Source: Clostridiaceae bacterium (GTDB lineage Bacteria > Bacillota > Clostridia > Peptostreptococcales > Natronincolaceae). Taken from it: a DNA stretch of 43,266 bases. The stretch covers positions 1 through 43,266 of the forward strand of contig JAFIFG010000107.1 of NCBI GenBank assembly GCA_020832135.1, given 5' to 3'. Below, piece after piece: positions 37,774-43,266 of the stretch; within the stretch, counting starts at the first letter, position 1, and each line of letters starts with the position of its first letter. The notes beneath the pieces are model-generated. The model saw only the letters and a list, made by a program, of their open reading frames with translations, was not told where the DNA came from and made no database searches. The position numbers were made by a program, and so were the translations under genes.

Positions 37774-37944
37774 ATGAAGGAAAAAAACCAGCTATTTAAA
37801 AAGGATATAAAAGTAATTAATATGGGTTTGGAAATTTTCACAGACAGCCTTAAAAATCAAAAGGTTGAGGTTGTCCAAATGGATTGGAAACCACCTGCAG
37901 GTGGAAATAAAAAGCTTGCAGATCTTCTTAAAAAAATGAGGTAA
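37774..37944 (+). CDS. small FdrA-domain protein
   Basis: 56-residue frame from ATG 37774 behind GGGGGTGAT, 13 bases after fdrA and 12 bases before the next gene. It contains KVINMGLEIFTDSLKNQ and the distinctive VVQMDWKPPAGGNKKLADLL, resembling the short piece that I recall at the C-terminus of longer FdrA proteins. It is probably a detached domain acting with FdrA and the DUF1116 protein. The spacing, ribosome site and conserved-looking WKPPAGG core support a real gene; the exact role is unknown. Confidence 0.75.
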   Translation: MKEKNQLFKKDIKVINMGLEIFTDSLKNQKVEVVQMDWKPPAGGNKKLADLLKKMR

Positions 37945-37956
37945 GGGGGATTTTGA

Positions 37957-39204
37957 ATGATAGATATCAACAAAGCTAATGAGAAAGCCATACAAAAAGT
38001 ATTAAATGCCCAACCATTTTTAGTGGGAATGGGAATCGCTAGAGATGTTATTCCTGGTATGCATGAAAATTTATTCCTACATGCTGGTCCACCTATTACA
38101 TGGGAGAAGATGTCTGGTCCTATGAGAGGAGCCGTCATGGGAGCATTAATGTATGAAGGAAGAGCAAATACTCCTGAAGAAGCCGAAAAAATAGCGGAAA
38201 GTGGAGAAATAGAATTCTCCCCATGTCATGAATATGGAGCTGTAGGGCCTATGGCGGGTGTAACTTCACCATCTATGCCGGTTTACATAGTTGAAAATAG
38301 AGAGCATGGAAACAAAGCATTCTCAAACATGAATGAAGGCTATGGTAAAGTGCTACGCTATGGAGCTTATGACGAGGAGGTTCTTGGTAGATTAAAGTGG
38401 TTTGACGAAGAATTATATCCTCTTTTAAAGAAAGCAATTGAGCTATCAGGTGGTATAGATATGAAGAGTATGATTGCTCAACAGCTTCAAATGGGAGATG
38501 AGGGTCACAATAGAAATAAGGCAGGAACATCATTATTAATAAGAACGATTGCTGAATATGTTGTAAAAACAAAAGCAGACCATGATGTATTAGAAAGAGC
38601 ATTTAACTTTATGAATAGCAATGATTTATTTAACCTTAATGCATTGATGGCTTCTTGCAAAGCTACTATGGATGCAGCCCATGGAATCGAGGGCAGTACA
38701 CTTGTAACAGTTATGGCTAGGAATGGTACCGAATTTGGTATAAGAGTTAGTGGTTTAGGAGATCGTTGGTTTACTGGACCAGTACAACAACCAGATGGTT
38801 TGTATTTTTCTGGATATACAGCTGAGGATGCTAATGGAGATATAGGTGACAGTACTATTACAGAAACATCGGGTATAGGAGCCTTTGCAATGGCATCAGC
38901 ACCAGCGATTGTTCAATTCATCAGTGGATCTCCTGATATGGCATTAGAAGCAACAAACGAAATGTATGAGATTACTATAGCAGAAAATAATGCATTTGGC
39001 ATACCTATCCTTGACTTTAGAGGTTCTCCAACAGGAATAGACATTAGAAAAGTAATCGAAACAGGTATATTACCTAAAATTAATACAGGAATAGCTCATA
39101 AAAATCCTGGTGTAGGGCAAGTAGGAGCTGGCTTAGTTACACCACCGATGAACTGTTTTGAAGATGCCTTAGAAGCATTTGCTGAAACATTGGCAGAAGC
39201 TTAG
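37957..39204 (+). CDS. DUF1116 protein (YlbE/AllG-like carbamoyltransferase subunit)
   Basis: 415 residues, the usual length for the family. Key stretches include HAGPPITWEKMSGPMRGAVMGALMYEG, EFSPCHEYGAVGPMAGVTS, MGDEGHNRNKAG, GTEFGIRVSGLGDRWFTGP, and the C-terminal TGIAHKNPGVGQVGAG, all colinear with E. coli YlbE as I remember it. It should pair with FdrA in carbamoyl transfer to or from phosphate. GGGGG precedes ATG 37957. The third E. coli partner (YlbF/AllH, DUF2877) is not seen in the window. Confidence 0.87.
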   Translation: MIDINKANEKAIQKVLNAQPFLVGMGIARDVIPGMHENLFLHAGPPITWEKMSGPMRGAVMGALMYEGRANTPEEAEKIAESGEIEFSPCHEYGAVGPMAGVTSPSMPVYIVENREHGNKAFSNMNEGYGKVLRYGAYDEEVLGRLKWFDEELYPLLKKAIELSGGIDMKSMIAQQLQMGDEGHNRNKAGTSLLIRTIAEYVVKTKADHDVLERAFNFMNSNDLFNLNALMASCKATMDAAHGIEGSTLVTVMARNGTEFGIRVSGLGDRWFTGPVQQPDGLYFSGYTAEDANGDIGDSTITETSGIGAFAMASAPAIVQFISGSPDMALEATNEMYEITIAENNAFGIPILDFRGSPTGIDIRKVIETGILPKINTGIAHKNPGVGQVGAGLVTPPMNCFEDALEAFAETLAEA

Positions 39205-39246
39205 AATTAATAAAATTTTTTAAAGTAAAGTATGGAGGTGAAGACG

Positions 39247-40140
39247 ATGAAATCATTCACAGTAGCAGGAATACAGATGGCTATTAAGCCAAATGATGTA
39301 AAGTATAATGTTGAGAAATCTATTAAGTGGATGGAAAAGGCTGTTGAAGAATGTCAACCTGATTTAATCGTATTTCCAGAAACAATTACAACGGGGTTTC
39401 TAACAGATTTATCTGCTGAAGAGCTGTACGATATAGTAGATACTATTCCTGGAAGCATTACTGATAGAATAGCAGAGGCTGCTAAAAGACTTAGTGTATA
39501 CGTTGTATATCCGACTTATGAAAGAGGAGAAAAGCGTGGAGATGTATATAACTCTTCAGCATTAATTGACCATAATGGTGAGTTAGTAGGAGTATACAGA
39601 AAAACACATCCTTTCTCATTAGAAAATGTGAATAGAGGTGGATGGGTAATACCAGGAACTGAAGCACCTGTATTTGATACAGAGCTAGGTAAAATTGGGA
39701 TGATTATATGCTATGATGGCGACTTCCCTGAACTTTCAAGATCCTTAGCGGTCCAAGGGGCAGAAGTTATCATTAGACCTGCAGCTCTATTAAGAAGCTG
39801 TGATATATGGGAGTTAACAAATATGGCAAGAGCCTATGATAACCATGTATATGTTGTAGGAGTAAATTCAGTAGGGGCGGATGCAGCTGGAAACTACTAT
39901 ATGGGTAACAGTATGATCATTACTCCGATAGCTAACAAAATTGCTCAAGGAAGAGGAGCAGAAGAAATTATATATGCTAAATTAGATCCTGAGAATCCTT
40001 TAAAGCATATAACCTTTGGTTCTACATCCCCTCAAATCTTTGACCATTTAGAAGATAGAAATCTAGAAGTTTATGCTGAGGGAATGAAACCAGCTAAAAG
40101 TGCATTTGAGCCTCATAAACGTATCCCGTTTATTAAGTAA
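39247..40140 (+). CDS. nitrilase-superfamily carbon-nitrogen hydrolase
   Basis: 297-residue amidase with the Glu-Lys-Cys triad: Glu45 in VFPETITTGF, Lys119 in VYRKTHPF, and Cys155 in GMIICYDGDFPE. It hydrolyses an amide or N-carbamoyl bond in the cytoplasm; relatives include N-carbamoylputrescine amidase, beta-ureidopropionase and omega-amidase. I use ATG 39247 because the upstream ATG at 39232 is part of the GGAGGTGA ribosome site. Given its neighbours, an N-carbamoyl amino acid or a half-amide is the likely substrate; that is inference. Confidence 0.88.
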   Translation: MKSFTVAGIQMAIKPNDVKYNVEKSIKWMEKAVEECQPDLIVFPETITTGFLTDLSAEELYDIVDTIPGSITDRIAEAAKRLSVYVVYPTYERGEKRGDVYNSSALIDHNGELVGVYRKTHPFSLENVNRGGWVIPGTEAPVFDTELGKIGMIICYDGDFPELSRSLAVQGAEVIIRPAALLRSCDIWELTNMARAYDNHVYVVGVNSVGADAAGNYYMGNSMIITPIANKIAQGRGAEEIIYAKLDPENPLKHITFGSTSPQIFDHLEDRNLEVYAEGMKPAKSAFEPHKRIPFIK

Positions 40141-40158
40141 CTTTTTAAAATTGATTAT

Positions 40159-40174
40159 GGGGGGATTGCCCCCT
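40159..40174 (+). repeat. short GC hairpin between hydrolase and cyclase genes
   Basis: GGGGG, four-base loop ATTG, CCCCC, with no T-run after it. Probably an RNA-processing or stability element within the operon. Confidence 0.4.
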
Positions 40175-40205
40175 AAAAATAAAATTATATTAGGAGGTTG
40201 TTTAA

Positions 40206-40997
40206 ATGAAAAAAATATATGATTTATCTCAAGTTCTAGGTGTAAATAACTTTTTCTGGCCTTATTACCCACCATTTGAGGCTAAGTATTTTAAAAGAAA
40301 GGTAGAACACGGTGTAAATGCACAATATATTGCTACATCAAATCATATAGGTACTCATCTTGATGCGCCTCGTCATTTCAAAACTGATGGTATGACTATT
40401 GATCAAATACCACTAGAGTGGCTATATAGAAAAGGAGTAATTGTTGATGTTTCAGATGAAATGGATGATTTAGCTGTATATACTCCAGAAATGATTGAAA
40501 AAAGAGTAGAGGTTCAAGAGGGAGATATCGTTATTATACATACTGGATGGCATAAATACGGTTACGGCGGATCTGAACCTGATGAAGAAAGATATATCCA
40601 CTTACATCCAGGTGCTCATCCTGATATGGTAGATTGGTTATTGAAAAAGAAAGTAAAAGTTTGGGGTGTAGATGCAGTTTCAACTGACCATCCAATGGAC
40701 TTACCAATCGGTAGATTTTTAGGAAAAGGAACCTTTGGTCAATGTGATAAAGTTAGAGCATTAGCAGAGGCGAAATTCGGAAAAGAAGGAGTAGAAAAAC
40801 TATTCCCAGAAGAAGACTATCAATTAACACATAATAAGCTATTCCCACATGATTGCATGCACATGGAAAACCTAGGTGGAGAAATTAGTGCACCTGAGCT
40901 TCATAATAAGCGCATAACTATCGGATGTTTCCCATGGAAATTTGAAGATGGAGAAGCAGCATTTGCTAGAGTAGTAGCATTTCTTGATGAAGAATAA
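40206..40997 (+). CDS. cyclase-family metal-dependent hydrolase
   Basis: 263 residues of the kynurenine formamidase / isatin hydrolase family. The metal-binding signature HIGTHLDAPRHF supplies His47, His51, Asp53 and His57, and the later VWGVDAVSTDHP and HDCMHMENLGG segments complete the site. Members open cyclic amides or hydrolyse formamides. Next to an amidase and a carbamoyltransferase pair, ring opening of a cyclic ureide or imide is the best guess. TAGGAGG precedes ATG 40206. Confidence 0.88.
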   Translation: MKKIYDLSQVLGVNNFFWPYYPPFEAKYFKRKVEHGVNAQYIATSNHIGTHLDAPRHFKTDGMTIDQIPLEWLYRKGVIVDVSDEMDDLAVYTPEMIEKRVEVQEGDIVIIHTGWHKYGYGGSEPDEERYIHLHPGAHPDMVDWLLKKKVKVWGVDAVSTDHPMDLPIGRFLGKGTFGQCDKVRALAEAKFGKEGVEKLFPEEDYQLTHNKLFPHDCMHMENLGGEISAPELHNKRITIGCFPWKFEDGEAAFARVVAFLDEE

Positions 40998-41029
40998 TTC
41001 ATAGTAAACAGTCAATATAGTTAAGTTAT

Positions 41030-41062
41030 ATTTAGCAATATAGCTTAGCTATATTGCTAAAT
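41030..41062. repeat. 15-bp inverted repeat after cyclase gene
   Basis: ATTTAGCAATATAGC (41030-41044) and its exact complement (41048-41062) flank TTA. No T-run follows; it may still mark the end of the first operon. Confidence 0.6.
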
Positions 41063-41198
41063 CAGAAAAGAATTCCTAATAAATGAGGACGGTCTTAATA
41101 GGAGAGGCTTACAAGATGATTTTGTAGCTATATTAGAAGATAAGGTGGATGTACTGGAACTTTGCACTAACTGCATGTCAAGTTGCCTAAAGAAATAA
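41061..41198 (+). pseudogene. possible decayed coding fragment, Cys-rich end
   Basis: An open stretch of 45 codons without a start reads, near its end, VAILEDKVDVLELCTNCMSSC and stops at 41198. The acidic/basic balance and the CTNCMSSC cluster look like genuine protein rather than random translation, yet there is no ATG, GTG or TTG with a ribosome site before it. Probably the tail of a deleted gene. Family not recognised. Confidence 0.3.
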
Positions 41199-41221
41199 AG
41201 TAAATAGCTATAAAGGAAAGC

Positions 41222-41256
41222 ATAGTCCATCTACTTAGGAGCAGTAGGTGGACTAT
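41222..41256. repeat. 14-bp inverted repeat
   Basis: ATAGTCCATCTACT (41222-41235) pairs with AGTAGGTGGACTAT (41243-41256), one G-U included. No T-run on the plus strand. Confidence 0.55.
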
Positions 41257-41320
41257 AGTTAAATTGATAGCTTGCTTATATTTTATGGAATATAGAACTA
41301 AATAAGCTAATATTTTAGTT

Positions 41321-41334
41321 TGAAAACGTTTACC
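41321..41334. promoter_or_regulatory. putative CcpA cre site upstream of permease
   Basis: TGAAAACGTTTACC matches the cre consensus TGWAANCGNTNWCA except at the last base; it lies 115 bases before the permease start. Confidence 0.5.
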
Positions 41335-41448
41335 CACACTAATGATAACCGCTAGAAGATAAGTATAAAAAATTAGCTTCAATAAGCCTTTGTATAGAAA
41401 TTTGTTTTAATTGTCATAAAAAAATTTTATGAGTTAGGGGGCTTTTAA

Positions 41449-42876
41449 GTGAAATTATTTTCGCATCTAAAATCGGATGAATCTGTATGGGAAAAAAATC
41501 CTCAAATAAGCAAACCAGAATTAGGAATCGATGAAAAACCTAACACATGGTGGGAGACGTTGTTATATGCATGGCAGCATACATTAGTAGATACATCTCC
41601 ATTTGTTCTTCCATTAGTAGTAGGGACTGCTATCGGCTTTACACCAGTACAAAATGCAACCTTTATCAGCTTTAATTTATTTGCAACTGCCATAGCTACA
41701 TTGCTCCAGACATCTATTGGCAATAGACTTCCTCTAGTTCAAGGAACATCAGCAGTTCATACAGGGACCATGGCTTCAGTAGGTAGAATGTTTGGAGCGG
41801 GTGCTATGTGGGGAGCAGTGTTTGTAGGGGCAATTGTCCAAATGATTGTAGGACTAACTGGTATATTAGGATTATTAAAAAAATACTTCCCTATATCTGT
41901 AGCAGGGGCAGTAGTGATAAACATAGGTGTATCATTAGGATTAATCTCTATTACATGGGTTATAGGTGATGGTAGTAGTATGAATTTCTATTTGGCATTA
42001 CTCACCTTCTTATCGGTATTCTTTTTACAAGTGTACTGTAGAAAAATAGCTAATGGCATACTATCAAGAGGTTCTATATTTTTCAGTATTATATTGGTAG
42101 GTATAGTTATAAGCGGGATAATGGGTCAGGTAGATTGGTCTTTAGTGCAATCAAAAGCTTGGTTTGCATTTCCACCATTATTTCCTTGGGGAACACCTTG
42201 GGCTGGGAATGGAATGGGTTGGCCTATAGTTGGAGGAGCAGTTTTAGGTATAATGAGTGGGTATTTAGGATCAACTGTAGAGTCTATCGGTGACTATGCT
42301 GCTACTTGTGCAGTAGCAGGAGAAGACTATAAAGTTTCCCATATGAATCGTGGGATTTTTAGTGAAGGTTTAGGAAGTGCTATTGCTGTAGTTTTTGGAG
42401 CAATGCCTAAAACTAGTTACACACAAAATATTGGGGTAATTGCTACTACTAAAATAGCCAGTAGATTTGTAGTACAGGTTGCAGCAGTGATTTTAGGATT
42501 ATACGGATTGATACCAAAATTCGGTGCCCTAATCGTAGCTATCCCACAACCAGTTATCGGAGCAGTATTTGTAATAGTTTGTGGTAGCATTGTTGTTTCA
42601 GGTATACAGTTAGTCGGGAGTGCAAAACAAACCACTTCTAACACAACATTAGTTGGAACGATTTTGATAATTTCTTTCGGCACACCTGTTTATGTAAAAA
42701 ATCAAATGGGAGAGTGGTTATCTACTTTGTCACCTTTTATTCAAACTGTATTAACAAATGAAGTTGTCCTGGCAGTGGTGGTAGGGGTGGCACTAAATAT
42801 AATTTTAAATCACATATTTAAAGGTAAGTTAGAGGAAGATGAGATGGATGCAGAAATGGATGAAGTCCATCAATAA
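41449..42876 (+). CDS. NCS2-family nucleobase permease
   Basis: 475-residue membrane transporter with about 12-14 helices, of the uracil/xanthine/urate NCS2 family. The loop and helix motifs GTSAVHTGTMASVGRMFGAG, STVESIGDYAATCAVAG (with the substrate-binding Glu of the family) and MPKTSYTQNIGVIATTKIASR are clear. It imports a purine or pyrimidine with a proton. The start is GTG 41449 behind TTAGGGGG. Its place between the ring-cleaving genes and a xanthine-dehydrogenase-type subunit indicates uptake of the pathway's substrate. Confidence 0.92.
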   Translation: MKLFSHLKSDESVWEKNPQISKPELGIDEKPNTWWETLLYAWQHTLVDTSPFVLPLVVGTAIGFTPVQNATFISFNLFATAIATLLQTSIGNRLPLVQGTSAVHTGTMASVGRMFGAGAMWGAVFVGAIVQMIVGLTGILGLLKKYFPISVAGAVVINIGVSLGLISITWVIGDGSSMNFYLALLTFLSVFFLQVYCRKIANGILSRGSIFFSIILVGIVISGIMGQVDWSLVQSKAWFAFPPLFPWGTPWAGNGMGWPIVGGAVLGIMSGYLGSTVESIGDYAATCAVAGEDYKVSHMNRGIFSEGLGSAIAVVFGAMPKTSYTQNIGVIATTKIASRFVVQVAAVILGLYGLIPKFGALIVAIPQPVIGAVFVIVCGSIVVSGIQLVGSAKQTTSNTTLVGTILIISFGTPVYVKNQMGEWLSTLSPFIQTVLTNEVVLAVVVGVALNIILNHIFKGKLEEDEMDAEMDEVHQ

Positions 42877-43066
42877 AATAAGCTAATAAATTAGCTAACA
42901 AAATGTTTTAAAAAAAGTTAGAGCACTTTGCAATATTAAATTTCTGAATAATTAGAATTTAATTGTATTTATTATTAAAAATCATAATGTAATTGAAATA
43001 ACTACATCATTAACAACATAGTATAGAAAAAAAGGGTTCGTAGATACAATATGGAGGTGAAGTGGG

Positions 43067-43266
43067 ATGAAACAATTCGAGTATTTTAAGCCTGAAACAT
43101 TAAAGGAAGCCAGTGAGTTATTAGCGAAATATGGTGAAGGTGCACATATTCTAAATGGTGGAACAGATTTAGTTGTAAGAATGAGGGAAAATCATCTAGC
43201 ACCTGAGGCAGTTATAGATATTAAAGGAATCAAAGAACTATATAACCTAAGCTATGATGAGGAAAA
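43067..43266 (+). CDS. xanthine dehydrogenase-type FAD-binding subunit, 5' part
   Basis: The window ends inside this gene; 66 codons are visible. FEYFKPETLKEASELLAKYGEGAHILNGGTDLVVRMRE and DIKGIKELYNLSY match the FAD-binding (CoxM/XdhB) subunit of molybdenum hydroxylases, where LNGGTDLVVRM contacts FAD. GGAGGTGA lies just upstream of ATG 43067. The iron-sulfur and molybdenum subunits are expected beyond the end. It would hydroxylate an N-heterocycle such as a purine. Confidence 0.88.
   Translation, partial: MKQFEYFKPETLKEASELLAKYGEGAHILNGGTDLVVRMRENHLAPEAVIDIKGIKELYNLSYDEE

Larger units (their letters stand above)
40998..41448. promoter_or_regulatory. control region upstream of the NCS2 permease
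   Basis: 451 bases with no intact gene. It contains a 15-bp hairpin (41030-41062), a short decayed reading frame (41061-41198), a 14-bp hairpin (41222-41256), and a cre-like site TGAAAACGTTTACC (41321-41334). The hairpins lack T-runs. I looked for a purine riboswitch and did not find its core. Confidence 0.5.

Noticed and set aside
41199-41448. Purine riboswitch upstream of the NCS2 permease
   Set aside because: Paired segments exist (TAGCTT/AAGCTA around an inner hairpin), but the conserved junction and loop sequences of purine aptamers are not there, and no terminator lies next to it.

Overview
The window is AT-rich, tightly packed DNA from an anaerobic, spore-forming low-GC Firmicute. Three things point there: an alpha/beta-type small acid-soluble spore protein gene, frequent TTG and GTG starts behind strong GGAGG sites, and a tryptophan T-box. 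Gene content (DUF1667-type glycerol-3-phosphate oxidation genes, an H-NOX chemoreceptor, a FdrA/DUF1116 cluster) fits Clostridia of the Alkaliphilus type. The genus is an inference from content; no rRNA or similar marker is present.

Region 1 (1-15.5 kb) is a glycerol / glycerol-3-phosphate (G3P) island. It holds glpF, two near-identical glycerol kinases, a PAS-sigma54 activator between the kinases, and a three-gene anaerobic G3P dehydrogenase set (GlpA-like, FAD/NAD oxidoreductase, DUF1667). These are followed by a complete TRAP transporter, a cytoplasmic glycerophosphodiester phosphodiesterase (GlpQ), the antiterminator GlpP, and an MgtC-family membrane protein. At least three transcription units begin with a promoter, then a GAGAATTGGAGAGCCA-like element, then a terminator, which is the layout expected for GlpP-controlled leaders. 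One such leader now precedes only a 3' scrap of a DUF1667 gene, so a second copy of the oxidation operon appears to have been deleted there.

Region 2 (15.5-25.8 kb) is mostly housekeeping: a small glutaredoxin, an H-NOX-MCP chemoreceptor (minus strand) with every residue of an O2-binding heme pocket, a tryptophan T-box with trpS, an SASP gene, a DUF881 protein, two small minus-strand genes, agmatinase and spermidine synthase, a ROK sugar kinase, and a Gfo/Idh/MocA oxidoreductase.

Region 3 (25.8-35.2 kb) is a sugar sensing and import module. It encodes a membrane-anchored binding protein, a LytS/YesM-type sensor kinase, a YesN-type AraC regulator, and a second membrane-anchored binding protein (XylFII-like). 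A three-gene xylose-type ABC importer (xylF, xylG, xylH) follows.

Region 4 (35.2 kb to the end) starts with a divergent XRE-cupin regulator. It continues with FdrA, a 56-residue FdrA-domain protein, a DUF1116 (YlbE/AllG) protein, a nitrilase-family amidase, a cyclase-family hydrolase, an NCS2 nucleobase permease, and the start of a xanthine-dehydrogenase-type FAD subunit. Together these suggest anaerobic breakdown of a purine-, pyrimidine- or hydantoin-like ring, ending in carbamoyl transfer. The combination is the best candidate in the window for an undescribed pathway. The second best is the TRAP-GlpQ pair as a possible glycerophosphodiester uptake route.
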